DNA from: Bacillota bacterium
Lineage (GTDB): Bacteria; Bacillota; Clostridia; Christensenellales; CAG-138
Direction of reading: 5' to 3'
DNA: 64,000 bases
Assembly: GCA_023400985.1 (NCBI GenBank)
Contig: JAEXEN010000013.1
Span: 42,721-106,720, forward strand
Positions 24,242 through 32,518 of the stretch are shown piece by piece (position 1 is the first letter of the stretch; every line of letters starts with the position of its first letter). The notes under the pieces are model-generated. The model did no database searches, was not told the origin of the DNA, and was given only the letters and a program-made list of their open reading frames with translations. Both the position numbers and the translations under genes were made by a program.

Positions 24242-25486
24242 ATGCAACAGCCAATTCTTGGATACAAATGCACCTTGTGCGGTACCGAATTCCCCTACAA
24301 GGAAATGCTTACCTGCCCGAAGTGCGGCGAAAAGGGCATACTCGATATTCGCTACGATTATCGTGTTATTTCCTCTTACTTTACAAAGGAAAGCCTTCAA
24401 AAAAATCGAGATAAAAGCATGTGGCGCTTCAGCTCTCTTATGCCTCTGAACGAACGCGATTTCTCGCCGTTTCTGCGCGTGGGCGGATCGCCGCTTTACC
24501 GCTCCGAACACCTAAAAAACGAACTCTCGATCAAGGCGCTCTATATCAAGGACGACGGTATCAACCCCACGGCCTCTTTGAAGGACCGTGCCAGCGGCGT
24601 TGCGGTCGCCAAGGCTATCGAACTTGGCTACGATACCATCGCCTGCTCCTCCACGGGCAACGCGGCCTCCTCCTGCGCGGGCAACGCCGCGCGCATGGGA
24701 TTAAAGAGCGTGATTTTCGTGCCGGAGCGCGCGCCCGAGGGCAAGCTTGCGCAGCTTCTCATCTTTGGCGCGCGCGTGGTGAGCGTGAAGGGCGATTACC
24801 GCGCCACCTTTGAGCTATCAAGGGCGGCCATCGACAAATACGGCTGGTACAACCGCAACGCGGGCATCAACCCCGTGATGGTGGAGGGCAAAAAGACCGT
24901 TGCGCTCGAGATCGCCGAGCAATTGAACTGGAACGTGACCGATTGGGTCGCGGTGAGCGTGGGTGACGGCTGCACCATCGGCGGCGTATACAAAGGTTTT
25001 TATGATTTGAAGGAACTCGGTTTCATCGATCGTATCCCCAGGATACTCGGCGTACAGTCCACCGGCTGCATGCCCTTCGTGGAGGCCGCAAAACGCGGCG
25101 GCGATCTCACGCCTGCGGAGGAAAACACCCTTGCCGATTCCATCGCCGTGGGCGTGCCGAGAAACCCTGTAAAAGCGCTCCGCGCGGTAAAAAACACGAA
25201 CGGCGCATGGACCGCCGTGAGCGACGAGCAGATTTTGGATGCTATGCGCGTACTCGGACGCACCGAGGGCGTGTTCGGCGAACCGGCGGGCGTCACCGCC
25301 ACGGCGGGCGTACGGGAAGCCGTGCGGACAGGCCTTATCAAAGGAAGCGAGACCGTAACGGTCATCAGCACCGGCAGTGGATTAAAGGACGTGAAAAACG
25401 CGCTTCGCGCGGCGGGCAGGCCCACAGTCTCGGAACCGGAGTTAAGTACGCTGGAGAAAAGCGGCATCCTAAACGGTATCCTGTAA
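24242..25486 (+). CDS. thrC: threonine synthase with N-terminal zinc ribbon
   Basis: Converts O-phosphohomoserine to threonine. The 414-residue protein starts with a zinc ribbon of four cysteines (CTLC at 10-13, CPKC at 25-28), then the fold-type-II PLP core with K114 in NPTASLKDRASG, SSTGNAASS and the phosphate loop STGSGLKD. The ATG at 24242 is preceded by a GAGG site; the longer in-frame upstream stretch is not conserved-looking. No hom or thrB gene is adjacent. Confidence 0.92.
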   Translation: MQQPILGYKCTLCGTEFPYKEMLTCPKCGEKGILDIRYDYRVISSYFTKESLQKNRDKSMWRFSSLMPLNERDFSPFLRVGGSPLYRSEHLKNELSIKALYIKDDGINPTASLKDRASGVAVAKAIELGYDTIACSSTGNAASSCAGNAARMGLKSVIFVPERAPEGKLAQLLIFGARVVSVKGDYRATFELSRAAIDKYGWYNRNAGINPVMVEGKKTVALEIAEQLNWNVTDWVAVSVGDGCTIGGVYKGFYDLKELGFIDRIPRILGVQSTGCMPFVEAAKRGGDLTPAEENTLADSIAVGVPRNPVKALRAVKNTNGAWTAVSDEQILDAMRVLGRTEGVFGEPAGVTATAGVREAVRTGLIKGSETVTVISTGSGLKDVKNALRAAGRPTVSEPELSTLEKSGILNGIL

Positions 25487-25511
25487 AAGAAGTATCGCAT
25501 TTTCCGCGGCA

Positions 25512-25540
25512 TTTCAAAATGCTACACCATGTGGTACAAT
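25512..25540 (+). promoter_or_regulatory. probable promoter of the nucleoside importer operon
   Basis: TTTCAA and TACAAT are 17 bases apart; transcription would begin near 25547 and leave a leader of about 110 bases before the first gene. Confidence 0.45.
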
Positions 25541-25546
25541 AACATT

Positions 25547-25657
25547 TGGTTTGCAGAGAGGGTATATTCGGGTCCCCTTCGACCCCCTGCGAATGTGATT
25601 GGTTGCTATGCCCGAAAGGGCGTAAAATAGAGCAACTAAAATCTAAGGAGGATTCAA
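25547..25657 (+). ncRNA. structured 5' leader, candidate cis-regulatory RNA
   Basis: Two clear hairpins lie between the promoter and the ribosome site. The first pairs ATTCG (25566-25570) with CGAAT (25590-25594) and stacks GGTC/GACC inside, leaving an unpaired CCTG-like bulge on one side. The second pairs GTTGCT (25602-25607) with AGCAAC (25631-25636); inside, ATGCCC and GGGCGT close a GAAA tetraloop, and seven bases AAAATAG are left as an asymmetric bulge. The AAGGAGG site follows about ten bases later. It does not match the purine riboswitch core that I know. A ligand-binding or protein-binding role is inference. Confidence 0.5.
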
Positions 25658-26953
25658 ATGAAGAGGTTTCTTGCAATTGCAATGGCGCTCGTAATGGTTT
25701 TTGCCGTAGCAGCTTGCTCCACTCCCGCTACCGACGATACCAGTACGCCCGCCCCCGCTGACAGCGCGGCGCCCGCCGACAGCGCAGCACCCGTCGACAG
25801 CTCCGAACCCACCGGCACCGAACGCGCGCCCATCGCCGCGGCTGATCTGAAGATCGGCGTCATACTGGTGCACGACGATAACTCCGGTTATGATGCGGCC
25901 CATCTCCAAGGCATCAAGGGCGCTATGGCCGCTCTCGGCATTGCGGAGAGCCAGGCTGTCTTCAAGTACAACATCCCCGAGGACGAGACCTGCTACGATA
26001 CCGCGGTCGATCTTGCCGAACAGGGCTGCCAGATTATCTTTTCCGATAGCTACGGCCACCAGTCTCACATGATGGCTGCCGCCGCCGAATATCCCAATGT
26101 CATCTTCGTGGCCGACACCGGCGATACCGCCGCGTTGGAGCCTGTGACGAATGTCGCCAACATTTTCCCGTACACCTTTGAGAGCCGCTACGTGTCCGGC
26201 GTTGTTGCCGGCATGAAGCTTAAGGAACTCATGGATGCGGGCACCGTTGCCGATCCTTATATCGGCTACGTCGGCGCTTACCCCTATGCGGAAGTGGTTT
26301 CCGGCTACACCGCCTTTTTCCTCGGCATCCAGAGCATCGTGCCTACCGCCCATATGGACGTGCAGTACACCAACTCCTGGTATGATCCCGTCGCCGAGGG
26401 CGAAGCTGCCAACGCTCTGATGAGCAAGGGTTGCGTCATCATCGGTCAGCACGCCGATTCCACCGGCGCCCCCTCCGCCGTACAGGCTGCGCAGGATGCC
26501 GGCAAGGTGGTTTACAGCGTAGGCTACAACATCGATATGCTTTCCGTGGCTCCCAAGGCCGCTTTGACCTCTGCCCAGAACAACTGGGTGGCTCTCTACA
26601 CCCCCATCCTCAATTGCATGCTGACCGGCGAGAAGGTCCCCGTTGACCTGGCGCTTGGCTATGCCGATGACGCCGTTATGATCTCCGCCCTGGGCGAGAG
26701 CTGCGCGGCCGGCACCGCCGAGAAGGTAGCGGAAGTTGAAGCCGCCCTGAAAGACGGAACGCTGCAGGTATTTGATACCTCCAAGTTCACCGTGGGCGGC
26801 GCCACCGTTACCACCTATGCTTGGCAGGATACCGACGGCGACTTTGTCGGCGATAGCGGCGAAGCCATCGAGAACGGCGTCTTCGTGGAATCTGTATTCC
26901 GCAGCGCGCCCTACTTCGCTCTGCGCATCGACGGCATCACCGAGCTCAACTAA
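25658..26953 (+). CDS. BMP-family ABC transporter substrate-binding lipoprotein
   Basis: 431 residues, lipobox ending at Cys20 (VAAC), then a Thr/Ser/Pro/Asp/Ala-rich linker to about residue 50 and a PnrA/BmpA-type periplasmic-binding fold opening KIGVILVHDD. Motifs such as DSYGHQSHMMAAAAEYP and PYTFESRYVSGVVAG are typical of the family, which binds purine and other nucleosides. It is the first gene of a four-gene importer (binding protein, double ATPase, two permeases). An AAGGAGG site precedes the ATG. The synonymous codon use and strong site suggest high expression. Confidence 0.9.
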   Translation: MKRFLAIAMALVMVFAVAACSTPATDDTSTPAPADSAAPADSAAPVDSSEPTGTERAPIAAADLKIGVILVHDDNSGYDAAHLQGIKGAMAALGIAESQAVFKYNIPEDETCYDTAVDLAEQGCQIIFSDSYGHQSHMMAAAAEYPNVIFVADTGDTAALEPVTNVANIFPYTFESRYVSGVVAGMKLKELMDAGTVADPYIGYVGAYPYAEVVSGYTAFFLGIQSIVPTAHMDVQYTNSWYDPVAEGEAANALMSKGCVIIGQHADSTGAPSAVQAAQDAGKVVYSVGYNIDMLSVAPKAALTSAQNNWVALYTPILNCMLTGEKVPVDLALGYADDAVMISALGESCAAGTAEKVAEVEAALKDGTLQVFDTSKFTVGGATVTTYAWQDTDGDFVGDSGEAIENGVFVESVFRSAPYFALRIDGITELN

Positions 26954-26964
26954 CCTCGATTCAA

Positions 26965-26999
26965 AAGGGAGAAGCAGCCTTGCTGCTTCTCCCTTCCTT
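26965..26999 (+). terminator. hairpin after the binding-protein gene (partial terminator)
   Basis: A 13-base-pair perfect stem (26965-26977 with 26983-26995) is followed by CCTTT. Such hairpins after the first gene of an ABC operon commonly lower expression of the membrane genes relative to the binding protein. Confidence 0.65.
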
Positions 27000-27130
27000 T
27001 CAACGACCGATTTTCTCCGGCCGGCTCCCCTTTCTCACGGCCGGAACGCCGGAATATCTGAAATTACCCAATCCCGCATAAAGCCGCCGCGACCTGCCAA
27101 ATGCGCGCGCAACTAGAAAGGACGTTTACC

Positions 27131-28666
27131 TTGGAAGCCCGAAAAGAAATTCGAATGGTGGATATAACCAAAACCTTCGGTGAGGTGGTCGCAAACGACA
27201 AAGTCTGCTTGCTGATCCGCCCGGGCGAAATTTTGGCTCTGCTCGGCGAAAACGGCAGCGGCAAAACGACGCTGATGAACACGCTGTCCGGTATCTATCT
27301 GCCGGAAGGCGGCCATATCTGCATAAATGACAATCCCGAGGTCATCCGTTGCCCAAAGGATGCCTACAATCTCGGCATCGGTATGATCCACCAGCATTTC
27401 AAGCTCGTGGATGTACTGACCGCCGCGGAAAACATCGTGCTCGGCCTCAACGAGCATAAACTTGTCGATCTCAAAAACGTGCGTGTGCAGGTAAAAGAGA
27501 TCTGTGACCGCTATGGCTTTGTTGTGGAGCCGGATAAAAAAGTTTACGATATGTCCGTTTCGGAAAAGCAGACCCTGGAGATCGTCAAGGTGCTGTACCG
27601 CGGAGCGGATATTCTGATTTTGGATGAGCCCACGGCGGTGCTTACGCCGCAGGAAACGGACAAGCTGTTTGCCGTGATGCGAAATATGAAGGCCGACGGC
27701 AAATCCATCGTCATCATCACCCACAAGCTGCACGAGGTAATGGAGATATCCGACCGCGTGGCAGTGTTGCGGCGCGGCAAATTCATCGGCGATATTGCCA
27801 CAAAGGATACGAATCCGCAGGAGCTCACAGATATGATGGTGGGCCGCGCGGTCGCCTTGAACATCGACCGGCCGGAGCCAAAAGAGCCGGAAGAACGGCT
27901 AGTGGTCAAGGATCTGACGGTGCTCGACGCGGACGGCGTTAAACGCCTCGATAACGTTTCCTTCACCGCCTACGGCGGCGAGATACTGGGCGTTGCCGGC
28001 ATCACGGGCAGTGGTCAGCGCGAGCTCTTAGAAGCCATTGCGGGCCTGCAAAAGAGCGAGCCGGGCAGTTCCATACGCTTCATGCCGCCGGGCAAGGAAG
28101 AAGTGGACCTGGTGGGCAAGGATCCCTCGGATATTTACAGGCTGGGAGTCGGCCTCGCTTTCGTGCCTGAGGACCGTTTCGGCATGGGTCTGGTGGGTTC
28201 CATGGACCTTACGGACAATGTGATGCTCAGAAGCTATAAGCGCGGCAAATTTGGCTTTACGGACCGCAAGACCCCGAGGGCGCTGGCCCAAAAGATCGTG
28301 GATGATCTCGAGGTGGTCACGCCCGGCCTTACGATCCCCCTGCGCCGATTGTCCGGCGGCAACGTCCAAAAAGTGCTGGTCGGCAGGGAGATAGCCTCTT
28401 CACCGTCGCTCCTTATGTCCGCTTACGCGGTGCGCGGCCTTGACATCAACACCTCCTACACCATCTACAGGCTTTTAAACGAGCAGAAAGCGCGCGGCGC
28501 GGCGGTGGTGTATGTGGGCGAGGATCTTGACGTGCTGCTGGAACTGTGCGATCGCATTTTGGTTCTGTGCGCCGGCAAGGTGAGCGGCATCGTAGACGGC
28601 CGCGGGGCCAAAAAGGAAGAGGTGGGCCTTATGATGACGCACCTTGGCGAGGAGGCGGAGGCATGA
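27131..28666 (+). CDS. BMP-type nucleoside ABC transporter ATPase, two fused domains
   Basis: 511 residues with two ABC domains, as in NupA/YufO-type sugar or nucleoside importers. The first domain is complete (GENGSGKTT, SVSEKQTLEIVKVLY, LILDEPTAVLTP). The second has a modified Walker A (GITGSGQRELL), signature LSGGNVQK and a region SLLMSAYAVRGLD that lacks the usual acidic Walker B pair; the family's second site is often non-catalytic. The TTG at 27131 is preferred since GAAAGGA lies ahead of it. It overlaps the first permease gene by four bases. Confidence 0.88.
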   Translation: MEARKEIRMVDITKTFGEVVANDKVCLLIRPGEILALLGENGSGKTTLMNTLSGIYLPEGGHICINDNPEVIRCPKDAYNLGIGMIHQHFKLVDVLTAAENIVLGLNEHKLVDLKNVRVQVKEICDRYGFVVEPDKKVYDMSVSEKQTLEIVKVLYRGADILILDEPTAVLTPQETDKLFAVMRNMKADGKSIVIITHKLHEVMEISDRVAVLRRGKFIGDIATKDTNPQELTDMMVGRAVALNIDRPEPKEPEERLVVKDLTVLDADGVKRLDNVSFTAYGGEILGVAGITGSGQRELLEAIAGLQKSEPGSSIRFMPPGKEEVDLVGKDPSDIYRLGVGLAFVPEDRFGMGLVGSMDLTDNVMLRSYKRGKFGFTDRKTPRALAQKIVDDLEVVTPGLTIPLRRLSGGNVQKVLVGREIASSPSLLMSAYAVRGLDINTSYTIYRLLNEQKARGAAVVYVGEDLDVLLELCDRILVLCAGKVSGIVDGRGAKKEEVGLMMTHLGEEAEA

Positions 28667-29781
28667 AAAAGGAACGCAATTGTAATCCGGAGCCCTTCGT
28701 GCGCATTTCTAAGAGGGGCATCGTCATGCCTTTTTGGAAATCCATGAGTATACGCGCTTTGGCGCTTGCGGCGGCGCTTGTTATCTGTGCCATCGTCATT
28801 TTCGCCGTGGTAAAGATGAACCCCCTGACGGTTTACGGCGCAATGTTCGAAGGCGCTTTCGGCACCGACAAGCGCATGTGGGTCAGCATACGCGATATGA
28901 TGATGCTTTTGTGCATCGCCATCGGTCTGGCGCCCGCTTTCAAGATGCGCTTTTGGAACATCGGCGCGGAGGGGCAGATACTCATGGGCGGCATTGTTTC
29001 CGCCGCCTGCATGATCAATTTGAGCAAATACATGACGACTTTGCCTATGATGCTTTTGATGCTGGCGCTGAGCATCGTAGCGGGCGGCCTCTGGGGCGTT
29101 ATTCCCGGCATCTTCAAGGCGAAGTGGAACACAAACGAGACCCTCTTCACCTTGATGATGAACTATATCGCCATTCAGATCACGTCCTTTTTCGTGGCCA
29201 TGTGGGAAAACCCCATAGGCTCCAACACCGTGGGCGTCATCAACTCCAAAACTAAGATCGGCTGGTTTCCCGAGATATTCGGGCAGGATTACGCCCTTAA
29301 CGTGATCCTGGTGCTGACTTTGGCGATAGGCATGTACGTTTATCTTCGCTACAGCAAGCAGGGCTACGAGATAGCCGTGGTGGGCGAGAGCGAGAACACC
29401 GCCCGCTATGCGGCCATCAACGTGCCCAAGGTCATCACGCGCACCATGTTCATTTCGGGCGCGCTGTGCGGCATCGCGGGATTCTTGGCCGTGTCCGGCG
29501 CAAGCCATACCATTTCCACCAGTACAGCCGGCGGGCGGGGCTTTACGGCCATCATCGTCTGTTGGCTCGCCAAGTTCAACCCGTTCGTGATGCTTCTCAT
29601 CTCCGCCCTTTTGGTATTCATGGACAAGGGCGCCATCGAGATCGCCTCGCGCTACAGCCTCAACAACCACGTTTCCAACATGCTGACGGGCATCATCCTG
29701 TTCTTCATCTTGGGAAGCGAGTTCTTCATCAACTATCAGGTAAGCTTCCGAAGCGGCAAGCACAAGGAGGTACGGGCATGA
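28663..29781 (+). CDS. nucleoside ABC transporter permease 1
   Basis: 372 residues with about nine to ten membrane helices, BPD_transp_2 family. Characteristic motifs are FKMRFWNIGAEGQILMGG near the first third and YEIAVVGESENTARYAAI before the last helices, the latter a coupling region for the ATPase. ATG overlaps the stop of the ATPase gene (ATGA). Confidence 0.9.
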   Translation: MKKERNCNPEPFVRISKRGIVMPFWKSMSIRALALAAALVICAIVIFAVVKMNPLTVYGAMFEGAFGTDKRMWVSIRDMMMLLCIAIGLAPAFKMRFWNIGAEGQILMGGIVSAACMINLSKYMTTLPMMLLMLALSIVAGGLWGVIPGIFKAKWNTNETLFTLMMNYIAIQITSFFVAMWENPIGSNTVGVINSKTKIGWFPEIFGQDYALNVILVLTLAIGMYVYLRYSKQGYEIAVVGESENTARYAAINVPKVITRTMFISGALCGIAGFLAVSGASHTISTSTAGGRGFTAIIVCWLAKFNPFVMLLISALLVFMDKGAIEIASRYSLNNHVSNMLTGIILFFILGSEFFINYQVSFRSGKHKEVRA

Positions 29782-30761
29782 ATCAGATCATATCCCTTTT
29801 CCAGGCCGGCATCATGTTCGGCACCGTGATCCTGTTCGGAGCCACGGGCGAAATATTGACGGAGAAGTCCGGCAACCTCAACCTCGGCGTGCCCGGCATC
29901 ATGTACATGGGCGGCATCATGGGGTTGATCGGCGTGTTCTTCTATGAAATGAACACCCCCGAGCCCAATAAGATGATCTGCATCCTCATCGCCATCACCT
30001 GCGCTTTTGCGGCCTCGATACTGGGCGGACTCATTTACAGCGTGCTTACCATCAGCCTTCGGGCCAACCAGAACGTGACCGGCCTCACCCTTACCATCTT
30101 TGCGAGCGGCTTCGCCAATTTCTTCGGCGGTTCTCTCAACAAGCTGGCGGGCGGCGTAGGGCAGATTTCCGTGGCGACGACCAGCGCGGCATTTCGCGCG
30201 ACTTTGCCTTTCGCGCAGGACCTGCCACCGGTTTTGAGCATGATCTTCGGCTACGGCTTTATGGTCTATCTCGCCGTGGTGGTGGCCATTGCGGTCAGCT
30301 GGTTCATCAACCGCACCAGCGTGGGGCTTAACCTCAGGGCCGTGGGCGAAAACCCGGCTACCGCGGACGCGGCGGGCATCAACGTGACCAAGTACAAATA
30401 CCTTTCCACCTGCATCGGCGCGGGCATTTCGGGCCTCGGCGGCCTTTATTACGTGATGGACTACACCAAGGGAACATGGGATAGTGACGGCGGCATCGAG
30501 CGCTTAGGCTGGCTGGCCGTTGCGCTGGTCATCTTCTCCGGCTGGAAGCCCAAGCGCAGCATATGGGGCGCCTACCTGTTCGGTATGCTCTCCTGGCTCT
30601 ATTTCTACATCCCCGGCCTTACGCGGCAGTCCATGGAGCTCTTTAAGATGCTTCCGTATCTTGTTACCGTGATCGTGCTGGTGGGCGTAAGCCTCCGCCG
30701 CAGCCGCGAAAACCAGCCTCCCAACGGCCTCGGGTTGCCGTATTTCAGGGAGGAACGGTAG
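29778..30761 (+). CDS. nucleoside ABC transporter permease 2
   Basis: 327 residues, second BPD_transp_2 permease of the same importer. It has GEILTEKSGNLNLGVPGIMYMGG near the N-terminus and the coupling stretch LNLRAVGENPATADAAGI. It overlaps permease 1 by four bases (ATGA) and is followed by a strong terminator, so it ends the operon. Together with DeoD and the phosphorylase at 51311 the importer would feed purine salvage. Confidence 0.9.
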   Translation: MNQIISLFQAGIMFGTVILFGATGEILTEKSGNLNLGVPGIMYMGGIMGLIGVFFYEMNTPEPNKMICILIAITCAFAASILGGLIYSVLTISLRANQNVTGLTLTIFASGFANFFGGSLNKLAGGVGQISVATTSAAFRATLPFAQDLPPVLSMIFGYGFMVYLAVVVAIAVSWFINRTSVGLNLRAVGENPATADAAGINVTKYKYLSTCIGAGISGLGGLYYVMDYTKGTWDSDGGIERLGWLAVALVIFSGWKPKRSIWGAYLFGMLSWLYFYIPGLTRQSMELFKMLPYLVTVIVLVGVSLRRSRENQPPNGLGLPYFREER

Positions 30762-30787
30762 AGGGCCTAAAAAACATATATCCTATG

Positions 30788-30832
30788 CAGGGTGTGTTGT
30801 AACGCGTAACGTTGCGGCACACTCTGTTTTTT
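30788..30832 (+). terminator. intrinsic terminator of the nucleoside importer operon
   Basis: A long stem, CAGGGTGTG..TAACG pairing with CGTTG..CACACTCTG with several G-U pairs, is followed by six T residues. Confidence 0.85.
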
Positions 30833-30998
30833 GCTATTCTTTGGATAAATAGGGCGACTGTTTAAACAAGGTGGTGACGGTATGAAATTGCCCAAACGCA
30901 AGCAGATACGACTGAAAGATTATGACTATTTACAGAACAACGCTTACTTTGTGACGATATGCACGCATAATCGCAAAACGCTGTTTGGCGCCGTAGGG

Positions 30999-31174
30999 GG
31001 CTGTTGCGTTAAGTGCATACAACGTATAAACATTCAAATGCACTTAACGCGACAGCGGGTTCGGTGCCCCGAAGGGGCAAAAAAGGCGCCAGTGACGCCT
31101 TTTTAGAACCCCGGGGTTTCGCCGGAGGCGAAATATCTTTGCATTATGCATTGAAAATGTTTAATGCAACAGCC
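30999..31174. repeat. family B composite hairpin element, copy 2, inside RAYT 1
   Basis: Core 31056-31167 matches the element at 8741-8851 almost base for base. Before the core lies a hairpin whose arms, CTGTTGCGTTAAGTGCAT and its complement near 31039-31055, differ from those of copy 1. The ends read GGCTGTTGC and GCAACAGCC, a terminal inverted repeat. Insertion inside a transposase gene shows that this family is or was mobile. Confidence 0.85.
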
Positions 31175-31283
31175 ACGCTTGATCGATGATATCTTTCAAA
31201 AGACCACCGAGCAATACCCGAATGTACATTGCCCCAAGTATGTGGTTATGCCAAATCGTCTTCATGCGATCCTTGTAATGGAT

Positions 31284-31308
31284 CGGGCGGATATGGAATC
31301 CGCCCTAC
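31284..31308. repeat. family A REP palindrome inside RAYT 1
   Basis: CGGGCGGATATGG and its near complement AATCCGCCCTAC form a 25-base palindrome of the same type as those at 3650, 35459, 38996 and 39190. It interrupts the transposase frame. Confidence 0.75.
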
Positions 31309-31534
31309 GCTGTCCAAGGTGGTGCAATCTTTCAAACGGCATTCGACGATCGAATATATCAAGTTGGTAAAAGGCGGCGTTTTACCTGCCTTTGAGAAGC
31401 GGGTATGGCAGCGCACCTACTATGAATGACCATGTTATCCTCAACGAGCAGGATTATCAAGAAATATGGAAGTATATCGATGAAAACCCTCTTAAATGGC
31501 AAGAGGACGAACTGTACAAATTGTAGATGGCTCA

Positions 31535-31570
31535 TAAAAAGCGCTCCTCGCCTTTTACGGTGGGAGCGCT
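31535..31570 (-). terminator. intrinsic terminator of the serCA operon
   Basis: On the minus strand AGCGCTCC pairs with GGAGCGCT around a 15-base loop and is followed by five T residues, 28 bases beyond the serA stop. Confidence 0.75.
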
Positions 31571-31597
31571 CTTGTTGTATATGCTTTTATGCTTTCG

Positions 31598-32506
31598 TTA
31601 CTTCCCGAAGTTCGCGATGATCTCCACGATTTCCTCGCCGATGCGTTTTTGGGCTTCGGCGGTGGCTGCGCCGATGTGCGGCGTGCAGGACACCTTGGGG
31701 TGATGGAGGAGCGCTTCGTTCTTGCTGGGTTCTTCGGCATATACGTCGAGGCCCGCGCCGCGAAGCTTGCCGCTGTCCAGCGCCGCAATGAGCGCCGCCT
31801 CGTCGATGTTGGTGCCGCGCGAGGTGTTGATGAGCACCGCGCCCGTCTTCATGGTCGCGATGGTTTCCGCATTGATGAGGGGCTTGCCCTCGAGGCTCGG
31901 GGTGTGCAGCGACACGAAATCGGACTTTTCCAAAAGCTCATTTAGTTCCACATACTTCATGCTCTCGCACTCGAGCGAGGGGACCTTGTATACGTCGTAG
32001 GCGAGCACTTTCATGCCGAGCGCCATGCAGCGACGGCCGAGCGCCTGCCCGATGCGGCCGTAGCCGATGATGCCGATGATTTTGCCCGAAAGCTCGATGC
32101 CGGCGCCGTAGGCCTTCTTCTCCCATTTGCCTTCGCGCATGGTGTGGCCGGCGATGCTGATGAAGCGCGCGCACGAGAACATGTGTGCGAGCGCCAGCTC
32201 GGCGACCGAGTCGGAGCTTGCGCGCGGGGTGTTGCGAACCGCAATGCCGTTTGCCTCTGCATAATCCACGTCGATATTATCCACGCCCACACCGCCGCGG
32301 ATGATGAGCTTTAACTTGGAGCCCTTCGCCGCGTCGATGATGGGGATGCGCACCTTGGTTGCGGAGCGCACCACGAGCACGTCGAAGTCCTTCACCTTCT
32401 CGGCGAGTTCCGCGGGCTCATAGAACTGCTCCACGACCTCGTGCCCCATTTCCTTGAGCGCGAGCACGCCGGACTTATCCATTCCGTCAGTTGCTAAAAT
32501 ACGCAT
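31598..32506 (-). CDS. serA: D-3-phosphoglycerate dehydrogenase, short form
   Basis: First step of serine synthesis, oxidising 3-phosphoglycerate with NAD. It has the Rossmann motif GYGRIGQALGRR, catalytic Arg in NTSRGTNID, Glu in AEEPSKNE and His in TPHIGAAT, and the substrate-contact segment RSATKVR. At 302 residues it is the short type without the ACT or intervening domains used for serine feedback, so control is probably at expression level. It follows serC by 12 bases. The pairing with serC makes the phosphoglycerate assignment firmer than sequence alone. Confidence 0.9.
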   Translation of the reverse strand: MRILATDGMDKSGVLALKEMGHEVVEQFYEPAELAEKVKDFDVLVVRSATKVRIPIIDAAKGSKLKLIIRGGVGVDNIDVDYAEANGIAVRNTPRASSDSVAELALAHMFSCARFISIAGHTMREGKWEKKAYGAGIELSGKIIGIIGYGRIGQALGRRCMALGMKVLAYDVYKVPSLECESMKYVELNELLEKSDFVSLHTPSLEGKPLINAETIATMKTGAVLINTSRGTNIDEAALIAALDSGKLRGAGLDVYAEEPSKNEALLHHPKVSCTPHIGAATAEAQKRIGEEIVEIIANFGK

Positions 32507-32518
32507 ATCGAACCTCCG

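Larger units (their letters stand above)
30882..31526 (+). pseudogene. decayed RAYT (REP-associated transposase) gene 1
   Basis: The opening LKDYDYLQNNAYFVTICTHNR is the RAYT N-terminus. The reading frame is then broken by a family B element (30999-31174). After it the frame resumes with QKTTEQYPNVHCPKYVVMPN, where the HUH motif would follow but reads NRLHAILV, then is broken again by a REP palindrome (31284-31308), continues with VWQRTYYE, shifts frame and ends EQDYQEIWKYIDENPLKW. The complete family has about 180 residues and a catalytic tyrosine; this copy cannot make a working protein. Confidence 0.85.

Noticed and set aside
25487..25657. A purine riboswitch before the BMP importer
   Set aside because: The conserved three-way junction bases of the purine class are absent; only an unassigned structured leader is reported.
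28380..28440. A disabling mutation in the second ATP site of the nucleoside ATPase
   Set aside because: Loss of the acidic Walker B pair in the second domain is common in this family and does not by itself indicate a broken gene.
28465..29763. A 432-codon frame opposite the nucleoside permease
   Set aside because: Histidine/glycine/glutamate-rich shadow translation; the plus-strand permease has family motifs and overlapping start and stop codons with its neighbours.
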